Assembly (NCBI RefSeq): GCF_000445475.1
Contig: NZ_AUPZ01000003.1
Coordinates: 1-64,000 of the forward strand
Reading direction: 5' to 3'
Length of the DNA: 64,000 bases
DNA from: Sulfurimonas hongkongensis
Lineage (GTDB): Bacteria > Campylobacterota > Campylobacteria > Campylobacterales > Sulfurimonadaceae
The translations under genes were made by a program, and so were the position numbers. Shown piece by piece: positions 35,977 through 48,191 of the stretch. A model generated the notes under the pieces. That model was not told the DNA's origin. It saw only the letters and a list, made by a program, of their open reading frames with translations, and did not search any database. How positions within the stretch are numbered: position 1 is the first letter of the stretch; the number at the start of each line of letters is the position of its first letter.

Positions 35977-36723
35977 TTATTTTATTCCTACATCCATGTA
36001 TCTTCTCATAACACTTATCTCTTTTTTGTTATATGTTAGCTCTAAGCAAGGCTTATTCCCGTTTCTCTCTACTTTACCATGAGGCGTAATAATTCCGCTC
36101 ATTTTTGTACACTCTTCATTTAGAGAATCACTCGCCACTACAAAACACTGGTTTATAATAGCTAAAGCTTGTGTTAATACTTCAAAGTGTTCACTTCTTA
36201 AAACCCCCCACCAAGAAGGAACTACTATAACATCAGCGCCTTCGAGTTTTTGCCATAACTCTTTAAAGCGAAGTTCAAAACATATAAGAACACCTATCTT
36301 AATACCATCAACTTCTACTATCTCTATGGGTTTATCACTTCCCTCGCTCATATACTTATGCTCATCACCAAAACGAAATAGTCTCGCTTTTGCTCTCTCA
36401 TAGACTACTTCACCATTATGAAAAATCTTAGCAAAATTAAAAATCTCACCATTACGCCTTTGCATCATAGTAAGTATTATTATTTTTTTATGCGAGGCTT
36501 TTTTTAGTGTTTTAGTTGCTATCTCTGCAAAGTCTAGGGCAACATCAAAATTATCATAGTCATAGCTTGTCAGACAAACCTCGGGGGCAACTATAAGAGA
36601 GTTTTTTGATGTACTGCCTATAAGACTTAAAAGCGTTTGGAGATTAGTCTTGTAGTCAGTGGTAACTGTATCAAAAAGGAGTGAGCAGAGCTTATACTCA
36701 CTCTTGTTATTTGTGTGGTTCAA
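35977..36723 (-). CDS. Carbon-nitrogen hydrolase (nitrilase superfamily)
   Basis: The 248-residue protein has the Glu-Lys-Cys catalytic triad of the superfamily: Glu in IVAPEVCLTSYD, Lys in YERAKARLFRFGDEH, and Cys in IGVLICFELRF. It hydrolyses an amide or nitrile of unknown identity in the cytoplasm. It sits between the DsrE and pcm genes in a leftward run. A damage-repair amidase role (as for Nit-type enzymes) is possible but not shown. Confidence 0.88.
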   Translation of the reverse strand: MNHTNNKSEYKLCSLLFDTVTTDYKTNLQTLLSLIGSTSKNSLIVAPEVCLTSYDYDNFDVALDFAEIATKTLKKASHKKIIILTMMQRRNGEIFNFAKIFHNGEVVYERAKARLFRFGDEHKYMSEGSDKPIEIVEVDGIKIGVLICFELRFKELWQKLEGADVIVVPSWWGVLRSEHFEVLTQALAIINQCFVVASDSLNEECTKMSGIITPHGKVERNGNKPCLELTYNKKEISVMRRYMDVGIK

Positions 36724-36749
36724 AATAGCATTCTCAAAAAGTCTCCGCC

Positions 36750-37196
36750 TTACTTAAACGTCATAAGAGCATAGCCCTTATTTTGATAGCCTATCGTATC
36801 TATAAAGCTGTTAGGCGTGATGTGAACAAACTTAAGTACGTCTTGTTTGTCTATAGCATTTGAAGCCAGACTCATGGCACATGCAATAACCTTAACGCCT
36901 CTTTTTTGGGCTAACTCTCTAAGATAATCTTGTGCCTGTTTTGTGCTTGCTACATCACTCTCATCAACTATAAAGTCATAGTTTTTTGAAACCATAGGCA
37001 CACATGAGCCATGAAGAGTGATGACAAAGTTCGCTTTGTCTCCGCTCTCTTCTATCATGCTCATGGTCTTACCAATGAGCCACATACGAGTTTTTATGTA
37101 GTTAGCATCTCCTGAACTACAATCAAATACAGCTTTATACTCACCCGCATGAAGAGTGCCAAACAACATAAAAATTGCTAAAAATAAGTACTTCAT
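36750..37196 (-). CDS. Exported DsrE-family protein
   Basis: The 148-residue protein has a signal peptide (MKYLFLAIFMLFGTLHAG) followed by a DsrE-like fold (FDCSSGDANYIKTRMWLIGK, LRELAQKRGVKVIACAMSLA). Periplasmic DsrE proteins are frequent in sulfur-oxidising Campylobacterota. Cys residues are at FDCSS, HGSC and ACAMS, so sulfur-carrier chemistry is possible. The gene shares one base with the upstream CMD-family gene's stop. Confidence 0.78.
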   Translation of the reverse strand: MKYLFLAIFMLFGTLHAGEYKAVFDCSSGDANYIKTRMWLIGKTMSMIEESGDKANFVITLHGSCVPMVSKNYDFIVDESDVASTKQAQDYLRELAQKRGVKVIACAMSLASNAIDKQDVLKFVHITPNSFIDTIGYQNKGYALMTFK

Positions 37197-37726
37197 TATT
37201 GACCCAACCCAAAAACATTTGAAAGAGTGTTTATGTAGTTAAAGTAACCCGTAATTGCCACGGCTTCGATTATCTGTACATCACTATAACCCATGTCTTT
37301 TAACACATCTATCTCTTCTTTTAATACCTTATAACTGTCTTTTCTAGAAGCTCTAATACAAAAATTTAAAAGTTCTTTTTCGGCATCACTCGTATCAATT
37401 GCATCTACACCATTAAGAACCTCTTCTATTCTTTGTTCTGAGAGTCCTAGCATCCTAGCTATACCCTTATGTACATCAACACACATCTTACAGCCATTTT
37501 CTACCGAAATCAGAAGTGCTATGGACTCTTTTATATCATAAGATAAATGTGTCTCATCTAAAAGATACTTTTGAATCATTGTATCAGTTGCAAAATATAC
37601 TTTCTCATCAATCGCTAAAAGTTTAAATATCTCGCCAAGTTGTCCTGTTTTTTCAAGTATAGGCTTAGCTTTATCTTGAATTGCAGGAGTCATATCTTCA
37701 AACTCTGGTAAATTGATATGTGCCAT
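37196..37726 (-). CDS. Carboxymuconolactone decarboxylase family (AhpD-like) protein
   Basis: The 176-residue protein has the CMD/AhpD core with the redox CxxC and nearby His (ENGCKMCVDVHKGIARMLG). AhpD-like members reduce peroxiredoxins or remove peroxides. The neighbourhood (nrdB upstream, DsrE and pcm downstream) fits a general stress or repair role. The partner is unknown. Confidence 0.88.
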   Translation of the reverse strand: MAHINLPEFEDMTPAIQDKAKPILEKTGQLGEIFKLLAIDEKVYFATDTMIQKYLLDETHLSYDIKESIALLISVENGCKMCVDVHKGIARMLGLSEQRIEEVLNGVDAIDTSDAEKELLNFCIRASRKDSYKVLKEEIDVLKDMGYSDVQIIEAVAITGYFNYINTLSNVFGLGQ

Positions 37727-37764
37727 TTTTTTTCCTTTATATCTTTTTATGTACTATGAAGTAT

Positions 37765-38787
37765 TTAAAAATCGTCATCAAAATTAAGACTACCTTTTGA
37801 GTAGTTCGTTACAGTTCCCTCAAAAAAGTTAGTTTTTTGGTCATTAAACTTTGCAAAGTCATCTACCCATTTTATAGGGTTACTTACATTATAAAGTTTA
37901 TCAAAACCTACAGATGCAAGTCTATCATCTGCTAAGAACTGGATATACTGCTCAACTATGTCGTTTGTTAGTCCTAAAATCTGACCTTGAGTTATGTATT
38001 TTCCCCAGTCACTCTCTAGTTTAACTGCTTCTTTGAACATCTCTATAACTTCTGCTTTTAGCTGAGGAGTAAAGAGATCTGCTCTCTCTTTTCTAAGAGT
38101 ATTTATAAGGTTTTTAAAAAGAGCTAAGTGAGTCACTTCATCTCTTTGGATAAATCTTATCATCTGTGCACTTCCTAGCATCTTGCCTGAGCGCGCTAGT
38201 GTATAGATATATGTAAAACCACTATAAAAGTAGATGCCCTCTAAGATTTGGTTAGCAAAACACGCTTTTACAAAGTTGTGTTCAGTTGGATTTGCAGCGA
38301 GTTCAAGATAAACTTTTGCAATAGCGTCATTTTTACTCTTTAGCATCATATCACGACGCCATAGTTCATAAATCTCAGCAGAATTAGTTGAGATGCTATC
38401 AACCATAACCGCATAAGATTGTGAGTGAAGAGCCTCTTCAAAAGATTGGCGGACAAGTATAAGATTTATCTCTGGGGATGTAATATAAGGGTTAACATTG
38501 TCTATAAGATTGTTAGTTTGAAGTGAATCCATAAATATAAGTTGCGAGAGTGCTTTATCATAAGCTGTCTTTTCACTTTCTGTTAGATTTTTATAGTCAT
38601 TTACATCGCGAGTCATATCTACTTCTTTTGGAAACCAAGTGTTGTTTAACATCACTTCCCAAAGATTATATGCCCACTGATATTTAATGTTGTTTAGCTC
38701 AAAAATACCCGTTGGATCTCCACCAAATACTCTTCTATCGTTTACATTTTCGTTCGAATCTGGATTATAAATATTTTTTCTTTTCAT
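37765..38787 (-). CDS. nrdB: Ribonucleotide reductase class I beta subunit
   Basis: The 340-residue protein is the diiron/radical subunit that partners NrdA. Ligand motifs include [21 protein letters not shown] and [10 protein letters not shown]. It generates the radical needed to reduce NDPs to dNDPs and needs oxygen, fitting an aerobic or microaerobic life style. The alpha gene lies about 18 kb away at 56399-58765, so the two subunits are not co-transcribed. I saw no clear NrdR box upstream. Confidence 0.95.
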   Translation of the reverse strand: MKRKNIYNPDSNENVNDRRVFGGDPTGIFELNNIKYQWAYNLWEVMLNNTWFPKEVDMTRDVNDYKNLTESEKTAYDKALSQLIFMDSLQTNNLIDNVNPYITSPEINLILVRQSFEEALHSQSYAVMVDSISTNSAEIYELWRRDMMLKSKNDAIAKVYLELAANPTEHNFVKACFANQILEGIYFYSGFTYIYTLARSGKMLGSAQMIRFIQRDEVTHLALFKNLINTLRKERADLFTPQLKAEVIEMFKEAVKLESDWGKYITQGQILGLTNDIVEQYIQFLADDRLASVGFDKLYNVSNPIKWVDDFAKFNDQKTNFFEGTVTNYSKGSLNFDDDF

Positions 38788-39008
38788 GTCATCCTACTTA
38801 TTTTGAATAAAGTTTATGATTATACCATTTCAAGATTTTGTTTTGATAAATTTCAAAATTAGAAACTAAATAGAATCTTCAAACATATACAATAGCTTTT
38901 TTTCATATCAGAGTTTAATGTTAAGTTTTTATAATGAGAGCTGAAAATAGTCTTTAGATAAAAACATTTAGGAATCTAGGCCTTAATGTCTCAAAAAAAT
39001 TCCAAGAG

Positions 39009-39113
39009 GTGCTAATGCTGAGGGCCTCCTATCACAAGGAAACCAAGCGCGCACAACGGAGTACCCTTGGGGTATTAGCGTAGTCAAAGGGACTTGTCCC
39101 TTTGGCGTGATAA
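39009..39113 (+). repeat. Palindromic element before msrBA
   Basis: This diverged single copy is related to the 126-bp units: gagggcctcct, aaggaaac, ttagcgtag and the core caaaggga-cttg-tccctttgg occur in the same order. It is oriented as those units are relative to flgE, and ends about 20 bp before the msrBA start. One frame reads ISVVKGTCPFGVINK then stop, paralleling the frames in both tandem arrays. Apart from this element nothing is recognised between nrdB and msrBA. Confidence 0.75.
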
Positions 39114-39134
39114 ATAAATAAAAAGGAGATGCGT

Positions 39135-40067
39135 ATGAAGTTTTTTATATATTTCATACTGCTAATGTTAACCATGAATGCAATGAATTTAGAACCCTAT
39201 CAAAAGAGAATAGAGCAACTTAGTGATGAAGAGAAAAGAGTGCTGATTCATAAAGGCACAGAAAGACCATTTAGCGGTAAATATACAAATGAAAAATCAA
39301 GTGGTACATACACTTGTAAGATTTGCGATACACCACTTTACAAATCAAATGATAAGTTTGACTCAAACTGTGGCTGGCCTAGTTTTGATGATGCCATAGA
39401 AGGTGCGGTAAAGAGAATTCCTGATGCTGATGGAAGGCGTGTTGAGATAGTTTGTGCAACTTGTGGTGCTCATCTTGGACATGTTTTTGAAGGCGAAGGT
39501 TTAACTCCTAAAAACACTAGACACTGTGTAAACTCAATCTCTATAAAACTAGATAAAACTCCTGATGCAAAAGATAGCAGTATGAGTTATGCTTACTTTG
39601 CAGGTGGATGTTTTTGGGGAGTAGAGTACTACTTAGAAAAACTCGATGGTGTAAAAGAGGTTCACTCTGGTTTTATGGGTGGACATGTTAAAAACCCTGG
39701 TTATTATGAAGTTGTAGCAGGAAATACAGGGCATCTAGAAGCTGTTGAAGTTGTTTATGATAAAAGTAAAATTTCATATGAACAAATTGCAAAAACCTTT
39801 TTTGAGATTCACGACCCAACTCAAGTAGATGGACAAGGTCCAGATATAGGTTCACAATATTTATCGGCTGTTTTTGTAAATAACGAAGATGAAAAAAACA
39901 CCATACGCAAACTTATAGCTCAGTTAAAAGCAAATGGTTTTGATGTAGCAACAAAGATATTAAACAAACAAGAGTTTTACAAAGCAGATGAGTCTCATCA
40001 AAACTACTACAAGAAAAAGGGTTCACTTCCATATTGTCATGGTTATAAAAAAAGATTTAAAATGTAG
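39135..40067 (+). CDS. msrBA: Exported bifunctional methionine sulfoxide reductase MsrB-MsrA
   Basis: I take ATG 39135: GGAG ends six bases before it, while the ATG at 39129 directly abuts that site. A signal peptide (MKFFIYFILLMLTMNAM) leads to an MsrB domain (zinc CxxC pairs CKIC and CATCG, catalytic Cys in RHCVNS). An MsrA domain follows (catalytic Cys in GGCFWGVEYY). It repairs both stereoisomers of oxidised methionine, here in the periplasm. Domain order is B then A. A palindromic repeat element lies just upstream. Confidence 0.93.
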   Translation: MKFFIYFILLMLTMNAMNLEPYQKRIEQLSDEEKRVLIHKGTERPFSGKYTNEKSSGTYTCKICDTPLYKSNDKFDSNCGWPSFDDAIEGAVKRIPDADGRRVEIVCATCGAHLGHVFEGEGLTPKNTRHCVNSISIKLDKTPDAKDSSMSYAYFAGGCFWGVEYYLEKLDGVKEVHSGFMGGHVKNPGYYEVVAGNTGHLEAVEVVYDKSKISYEQIAKTFFEIHDPTQVDGQGPDIGSQYLSAVFVNNEDEKNTIRKLIAQLKANGFDVATKILNKQEFYKADESHQNYYKKKGSLPYCHGYKKRFKM

Positions 40068-40089
40068 TTGTGTTTTATACGAAGTTGGT

Positions 40090-40119
40090 GCTAAAGGTGA
40101 CATTTGTGTCGCCTTTAGC
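40090..40119. terminator. Bidirectional terminator between msrBA and typA
   Basis: Arms GCTAAAGGTGACA and TGTCGCCTTTAGC form a 13-bp stem (one G-T pair) with a TTTG loop between the convergent genes. A second short hairpin CTAGAGG/CCTCTAG (40128-40151) overlaps the typA stop codon. Confidence 0.75.
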
Positions 40120-40134
40120 TTATAGTTCTAGAGG

Positions 40135-41946
40135 CTATTTGGAACCTCTAGAGTGTCTTTTTCTTTCACTCTCAGTTAAGTACTTTTTACGGATACGAAT
40201 GTTTTTAGGAGTTATCTCTAAAAGCTCATCATCTTCTATCCACTCTAGGGCACGCTCTAATGACATAATTCTAGGTGGAACAAGCTTAATAGCTTCATCT
40301 GCTCCAGAAGAACGGACATTTGACTGTGCCTTTCCTTTAATAGGATTTACTGATAAATCATTTGAACGAGAGTGTTCACCAATAATCATTCCCTCATAAA
40401 CCTTTGTTTGAGGTCCTATAAAAAGAACCCCACGGTCTTGAATATTAAAGAGTGAAAAAGATAGTGTTTCGCCATTTTCCATAGAGACTAAAGCACCATA
40501 ACTTCTTGATTCAACTCCTCCTGAAAATGGACGAAATTCTAAGAAAGAGTGGTTCATTACACCCTCGCCTTTTGTGTCTGTTAAAAACTGTCCACGAAAA
40601 CCAATAAGTGCACGAGCTGGAATTTCAAACTCGATTCTTTGAAAACCTTGTCCCATCGGTAGCATTGATTTCATCTCAGCTTTTCTCTTTCCAAGTCTCT
40701 CTATAACTGAACCACTTAAATCTTCAGGCACATCAATAACTAGATGCTCAAATGGTTCACACTTAACACCCTCTATCTCTTTTACGATAACCTCAGGACG
40801 ACTTACACCAAACTCATAATCTTCACGACGCATATTTTCAGCTAAAACTGTGATTTGTAATTCTCCACGACCTGAAACTTTAAACTTGCCCTCACCAACA
40901 ACCTCTAACTTCATCGCAACATTAGTTTGCATCTCAGCTTCTAGACGGTCCTTTAATTTGTTAGATGTTACATGTTTTCCCTCTTGTCCCGCAAGTGGCG
41001 AATCATTTACAGAAAATACAACTGTTAGAGTTGGCTCTTCGATATGCATTGGATCTAGTGGCACTGGATTTGTAGGATCACAAACAGTATCACCGACATC
41101 TACTGTCTCTAGTCCTGCAAATGCAACAATATCTCCTGCTTCAGCTTGTTCTATCTCCATACGATTTAGTCCATGAAAACCTATGAGCTTAGAAATTTTC
41201 CCTTTTACAAGTGAACCATCAGCTTTAGCAAGCATAACTTGATCACCTTTGTTTATAATACCGTTAAATATACGAGAAATTCCTATCTTACCAACATAGT
41301 TATCATAATCAAGCGTAAACACTTGTGCTTGTGTATGGTTTTCTCTATCACCTTCTGGTTCTGGAACATGTTCTAAAATAGTTTCAAATACACATTGAAA
41401 GTCTCCGCCTTCTTGTTCAAGATCTAGTTTTGCTACGCCATCTCGAGCTGCTGCATATATAACTGGAAAATCTTGCTGTTCATCTGTTGCACCCATATCT
41501 GCAAAAAGATCAAACATCTCATCAACAACACGGTCTGGATCAGCTGATGGCTTATCAATCTTGTTAATGACTACGATAGGTTTTTTACCTAACGATAACA
41601 TCTTTTTTACTACAAACTTTGTTTGTGGCATAACACCTTCGTAAGCATCAACTAAAACTAAAACACCATCAACCATCTTAAGAACACGTTCAACTTCTCC
41701 ACCAAAATCAGCATGCCCCGGAGTATCTATAATATTAATCTTATAATCTTTATAACGAATAGCTGTGTTTTTTGAGAGAATAGTGATTCCTCTCTCTTTT
41801 TCTATATCGTTTGAATCCATAGCTCTAACATCATGATGTTCATGAGTTCCAAATGTTCCTGACTGCTCTAATAATCCATCAACAAGTGTAGTTTTACCAT
41901 GGTCAACGTGTGCAATAACTGCAATATTTCTAATCTTTTGCATCAA
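40135..41946 (-). CDS. typA: Translational GTPase TypA/BipA
   Basis: The 603-residue protein begins [20 protein letters not shown] (P-loop), has [15 protein letters not shown] and NKID for GTP binding, and carries the elongation-factor-like domains and the BipA-specific C-terminus. It binds ribosomes and assists assembly or stress translation. Full length and single gene, convergent with msrBA. Confidence 0.97.
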   Translation of the reverse strand: MMQKIRNIAVIAHVDHGKTTLVDGLLEQSGTFGTHEHHDVRAMDSNDIEKERGITILSKNTAIRYKDYKINIIDTPGHADFGGEVERVLKMVDGVLVLVDAYEGVMPQTKFVVKKMLSLGKKPIVVINKIDKPSADPDRVVDEMFDLFADMGATDEQQDFPVIYAAARDGVAKLDLEQEGGDFQCVFETILEHVPEPEGDRENHTQAQVFTLDYDNYVGKIGISRIFNGIINKGDQVMLAKADGSLVKGKISKLIGFHGLNRMEIEQAEAGDIVAFAGLETVDVGDTVCDPTNPVPLDPMHIEEPTLTVVFSVNDSPLAGQEGKHVTSNKLKDRLEAEMQTNVAMKLEVVGEGKFKVSGRGELQITVLAENMRREDYEFGVSRPEVIVKEIEGVKCEPFEHLVIDVPEDLSGSVIERLGKRKAEMKSMLPMGQGFQRIEFEIPARALIGFRGQFLTDTKGEGVMNHSFLEFRPFSGGVESRSYGALVSMENGETLSFSLFNIQDRGVLFIGPQTKVYEGMIIGEHSRSNDLSVNPIKGKAQSNVRSSGADEAIKLVPPRIMSLERALEWIEDDELLEITPKNIRIRKKYLTESERKRHSRGSK

Positions 41947-42204
41947 TTTTTCTCCATTGATATTTCCAAATTTTAGTATTAAAGAAGCAGTAGAGAACTC
42001 CTCTATTTGAGATGGAAAAATTTTTCGCGATTATATCAAAATAAGCTTTAGTTCTTGCCAAATAATAATCCAAATTTTAGAATATTTAAAAATTATACTG
42101 ATTTTGTTGTTATAATATCTCAAAATATACTCTTAAAAAAAGATATTTACTATCATAATATTAGTTTTTGAGAAAATAGATAAAATCAAACTATAAGAGA
42201 AAAA

Positions 42205-43458
42205 ATGATTGATTATCCAAACTTTTTAGAAAAAATCTTTGATAAATTAAAAGAAAAAGATGCAAAAGCCATTATAGTTGGCGGATATATTAGAGATACT
42301 CTGCTCAATTTTAACTCAAACGATATAGATATTGAAGTTTATAATGTAGAAAGCTTTGAGAAGTTGCAAAATATCTTAAAAGAGTTTGGAAATTTAAACA
42401 TAGTTGGAAAGAGTTTTGGAGTTTGTAAGTTAAAGATGCAAAGCTATGATTTAGACTTTACTCTTCCAAGACTTGACTCTAAAGTAGCCTCTGGACACTT
42501 GGGCTTTGATATAAAGATAGATAAAAATCTCGACTTTAGTGAAGCTGCAAGAAGAAGAGACTTTAGTATTAACGCTATTGGATTTGATGTTCATACCAAA
42601 ACTCTACTTGATCCCTATAATGGTCTTGAAGATTTAAAAAACAGAACTCTTAAGATGGTTGATGCGAAAACTTTTATAGATGATCCTCTAAGAGTTTTAA
42701 GGGCTGTGGGCTTTTGTTCAAGATATAATTTTGTGATGCACAAAGAGCTATTTAACTTATGTTTTAAGATGATTAAAGAAGATGCACTACAAGAGCTTCC
42801 TAAAGAGAGAATTTATGAAGAGATTAAGAAGACTTTACTCAGATCTACTAAACCATCTATTGGCTTTTGGCTCTTAAGAGAGTTAGATGCATTAAAATAT
42901 TTTAAAAACCTAGATTTGCTAAATAAAAAAGACTGGCAACTTATTATGGATGCACTAGATAGATTTGGATCCAATAAAACAACTAACACTAAAACTAACG
43001 AAATTTTAATGTTAGCTATACTTTGTTATAGATTTGATGAAGTTAAAGCTAAAGAGTTTATCACATTTATGACTGATGATAAATTTCTCCTAAAAGAAGT
43101 TTTAACTCTTCTTTATTCTCTGTCTAAATTTTTAGAACTATCTTTTGCAAAAAAAATAAGCAACTACGATATTTATAAGCTTGCCACTTTAGTAAATATT
43201 AAAAATCTTTGCATTTTAGGTGAAGTTTTATTTGGTGTTGATAAAACTATAGCAGCAAAAGCAAAAGAGTTGGGTGTATTAGAGAAAAAATTAAAAGCTA
43301 TTTTAATGGGAAGAGATTTAGTCTTACTAGGACTAAAACCATCAGCTGACTTTTCTAAAATATTAGATGCAAGCTATGAAGCTCAAATGAGAGAAGAATT
43401 TTATAGTAAAGATGAAGCACTTAAATGGCTAAAAGGATATTTATTTAACTACCAATAA
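42205..43458 (+). CDS. tRNA nucleotidyltransferase / poly(A) polymerase family protein
   Basis: The 417-residue protein has the class II nucleotidyltransferase head (IIVGGYIRDTLL, NDIDIEVYNV with the metal Asp pair) and the RRRDFSINAIGFDV and DDPLRVLRAVGF motifs of CCA-adding enzymes. The C-terminal ~200 residues are helical without a recognisable HD domain. It probably completes or repairs tRNA CCA ends, even though the tRNA-Ser here encodes CCA. Whether it adds CCA, CC or A alone cannot be decided from sequence. It overlaps the convergent downstream gene by 14 bp. Confidence 0.88.
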   Translation: MIDYPNFLEKIFDKLKEKDAKAIIVGGYIRDTLLNFNSNDIDIEVYNVESFEKLQNILKEFGNLNIVGKSFGVCKLKMQSYDLDFTLPRLDSKVASGHLGFDIKIDKNLDFSEAARRRDFSINAIGFDVHTKTLLDPYNGLEDLKNRTLKMVDAKTFIDDPLRVLRAVGFCSRYNFVMHKELFNLCFKMIKEDALQELPKERIYEEIKKTLLRSTKPSIGFWLLRELDALKYFKNLDLLNKKDWQLIMDALDRFGSNKTTNTKTNEILMLAILCYRFDEVKAKEFITFMTDDKFLLKEVLTLLYSLSKFLELSFAKKISNYDIYKLATLVNIKNLCILGEVLFGVDKTIAAKAKELGVLEKKLKAILMGRDLVLLGLKPSADFSKILDASYEAQMREEFYSKDEALKWLKGYLFNYQ

Positions 43459-43918
43459 CACTCATTTTTCTTTGGATTTCACTCTTTTTGTTCATATCTT
43501 CAATGGCTTTATTTAGAGATTCTCTTATTTTAGAGTAGTATATCTGTTTGTTATCTATATCATACTTTATTATCATCTCTTTTGAAACTTCAAACAGTTC
43601 TATTGCAACTTCTATAGCTTCTATAGAGAGTTTTTTATTTGCTAATATACTCAATATTAGATCAAGTCCTTTTCGTATCTTACTATCCATATCTTCTATA
43701 TCTATATATCTTTTTTGACTCTTTTCATCTACCTCAAGAAGCCTTTTTAAAACCTCTTGTAAACCATCTGCACTTACAGGTAAATCAGGGATTCTATTGT
43801 TAATATATGATCTCATATCTGTTAAATTCATCCTTGAGATTCTCTCAACTAATTCATTGTGCATTTTTTCTTTATCATTTGTAGAGATTCCCATTTTACC
43901 TAGCATATTTGAAAACAT
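43445..43918 (-). CDS. Conserved-looking helical protein, unknown function
   Basis: The 157-residue protein is predicted to be almost wholly helical and charged, beginning MFSNMLGKMGISTNDKEKMH and with a helix-rich centre (LQEVLKRLLEVDEKSQKRY). It has no signal, membrane helix, or catalytic motif that I can name. It lies 13 bp downstream of queF on the same strand, hence the same transcript as gyrB's downstream genes is likely. Its 3' end overlaps the CCA-enzyme gene. Confidence 0.7.
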   Translation of the reverse strand: MFSNMLGKMGISTNDKEKMHNELVERISRMNLTDMRSYINNRIPDLPVSADGLQEVLKRLLEVDEKSQKRYIDIEDMDSKIRKGLDLILSILANKKLSIEAIEVAIELFEVSKEMIIKYDIDNKQIYYSKIRESLNKAIEDMNKKSEIQRKMSVIGS

Positions 43919-43931
43919 ATCTACCTTCTGT

Positions 43932-44312
43932 TTATTTAATTTTTGAACTATCTATTTCTATAACTGTATGAACATTCCCACGAGGGTTATAATCAGCTAC
44001 GATCTTCATATATTTTGGTTTTATTTTATTTTCTAGTGCTTCATATATCTCATTTGCACTATTTTCATGTGAAATATGTCTATCTCTAAAAGAGTTTATA
44101 TAGAGCTTCATAGCTTTTAATTCTATTACAAACTCATCTGGAGTGTATTCTAAATATATAGTCGCATAGTCTGGATATCCACTTCTAGGACACAAACAAG
44201 AAAATTCTGGAAGTGTCATTTTTATAAGATAATCTCTTTTATATTGATTTGGCCATATTTCTAAATCTTTTTCTATATCAAACTCATTTACAATTTTTTC
44301 ACCATACTTCAT
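43932..44312 (-). CDS. queF: NADPH-dependent preQ0 reductase
   Basis: The 126-residue protein has the short-form QueF motif (PEFSCLCPRSGYPDYATIYL with the catalytic Cys) and the NADPH-binding-type segment (LKLYINSFRDRHISHEN region). It reduces 7-cyano-7-deazaguanine to preQ1 for queuosine in tRNA. Its start overlaps the end of the degenerate GGDEF-EAL gene by four bases. Confidence 0.94.
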   Translation of the reverse strand: MKYGEKIVNEFDIEKDLEIWPNQYKRDYLIKMTLPEFSCLCPRSGYPDYATIYLEYTPDEFVIELKAMKLYINSFRDRHISHENSANEIYEALENKIKPKYMKIVADYNPRGNVHTVIEIDSSKIK

Positions 44313-45688
44313 ATATCTTTTTCCTCATTTTTTATCTCAGAGAGATATTTTCCCTGAATAAAGTCTATCTCCAACTCTTTTAACTCTTCTAAAATCTCAT
44401 TAGATTCTACCATTTTTATCCAAGTTTTTAAACCCTTTTTTTGTGCCATAAGGTTAAAACCTCTTATAATGTCTATATATTTTCTATCTTTTTTATAAAA
44501 GGAGTCATATCTTATTATATCAATATCCAAATCTCTTAAATATAAAAAACTAGTATGAATAGCTCCAAGTCTATCTATGGCAATAAGTACGCCCATTTCT
44601 CTTAAGAGTTGTAGAGTATCATTATACTTATTTATTTGAGAATAATAATCTAGTTCATTAAGTATAAAAATTATTTTTTTGTTTTTATTTAAAAATTTTT
44701 TAGCATTATATATAAAACTAGGGTTTCTTATGGATGTAGGCGATATATTTATAGCATATATACTATTTTCTTTTTTACTACATCTAAGTACAATCTCTTC
44801 TAAAATTTTTAGATCAAATTCAAGTCTCAATCCAAGTTTATCCAATATCTTTATATATGTTTTTTGATGAATAATTTTTCCATCTGATGTTTTTAACTTT
44901 ACAAAACACTCTTTTATAACAGGTTTTTGTTTTTCATAAACATCTTGAATCATAATATCAAAAAGTCTATTTTTTACAGCATTTAGTACAAAATACTCTT
45001 GTATTTGTGGGTTTATTTCTTTATTATTTTTAGATATATTTTTTCTATCTTTGATTTCAAAAAGATTATCTACAAGATATTCTACCTCGTTTGAAAAATT
45101 TATATCTGTTATAGCACCACTTAATTTTACTTCTATATTATCTACCATCAGATCATCACTCTTTAAAAAAAGCATATCTACTAGAGATATATGATCTTTT
45201 TTTAAACCTCTTAAACCTATAACAAAATCGCCGGCTTTTATATGTCCCATAGGAAAATTGACTATATCATTACATTTTAGATACTCTTCTACCCATGAGA
45301 TTACTTCTCTTATTACTTTATCTCCATTTTTAATACTATATCGATTATTTATATTGTCTAAATTATCTATACTAATTAAAATAAGAGTGTAATTTTTATA
45401 TGTATTGATATCTTTTTGTAAATATTTAAAAAGATATTCTCTTGTAAAAGTTTTTGATATAGGATCTGTTATCTTTATATCAAAACTTTTATATATAATA
45501 TAAAAAATAAAATATATACTAAATAGAAAAAGTAAAAGTATCTCTACATAAAATGTAGTATCTACTGTTTCATAATTAATTATAAGTCTATGAGAAATAA
45601 ATAAAAGTATAAGAGAAAAGATAGGAAATCCCATTCTAAGTGCTAACTTAAAACGATATTCTCTCTCTTTTATCTCTGGAAGTAACAT
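44309..45688 (-). CDS. Membrane protein with degenerate GGDEF and EAL domains
   Basis: The 459-residue protein has two membrane helices (about 18-33 and 45-68), a GGDEF-like domain (about 80-195) and an EAL-like domain (about 235-455). The GGDEF loop reads IKAGDF and the EAL motif itself is missing, while IDRLG stands where active enzymes have DDFG. Both activities are therefore unlikely, and a c-di-GMP receptor or scaffold role is more plausible. It lies between gyrB and queF on the same strand. Confidence 0.82.
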   Translation of the reverse strand: MLLPEIKEREYRFKLALRMGFPIFSLILLFISHRLIINYETVDTTFYVEILLLFLFSIYFIFYIIYKSFDIKITDPISKTFTREYLFKYLQKDINTYKNYTLILISIDNLDNINNRYSIKNGDKVIREVISWVEEYLKCNDIVNFPMGHIKAGDFVIGLRGLKKDHISLVDMLFLKSDDLMVDNIEVKLSGAITDINFSNEVEYLVDNLFEIKDRKNISKNNKEINPQIQEYFVLNAVKNRLFDIMIQDVYEKQKPVIKECFVKLKTSDGKIIHQKTYIKILDKLGLRLEFDLKILEEIVLRCSKKENSIYAINISPTSIRNPSFIYNAKKFLNKNKKIIFILNELDYYSQINKYNDTLQLLREMGVLIAIDRLGAIHTSFLYLRDLDIDIIRYDSFYKKDRKYIDIIRGFNLMAQKKGLKTWIKMVESNEILEELKELEIDFIQGKYLSEIKNEEKDI

Positions 45689-45697
45689 CTATAATTT

Positions 45698-48010
<2,313 letters not shown>

Positions 48011-48153
48011 TTATACTTCCTACTATAAAAATCTAATATATAGTCACAAGAAAATTATCTTTAATGAAAAAGTAATCATGACATAATTAGAGACATTTTA
48101 TCCAATCTTTATTAAAATAAAGTTTTATGGTGTGTTTTTATGAGTATGAAGAG

Positions 48154-48182
48154 TTTTTACTTCACTTTTTGTGAAGTAAAAA
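48154..48182 (-). terminator. Terminator of dnaN
   Basis: A 12-bp perfect stem TTTTTACTTCAC / GTGAAGTAAAAA with a five-base loop lies 10 bp after the dnaN stop. Read leftward it ends in a run of A and mixed bases, so its efficiency is uncertain. It separates dnaN from gyrB, which then needs its own promoter in 48011-48150. Confidence 0.65.
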
Positions 48183-48191
48183 GATAGAAGT

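Noticed and set aside
38788-39008. NrdR box upstream of nrdB
   Set aside because: No sequence close to the ACACTATATATAGTGT-type pair was found by eye, here or before nrdA.
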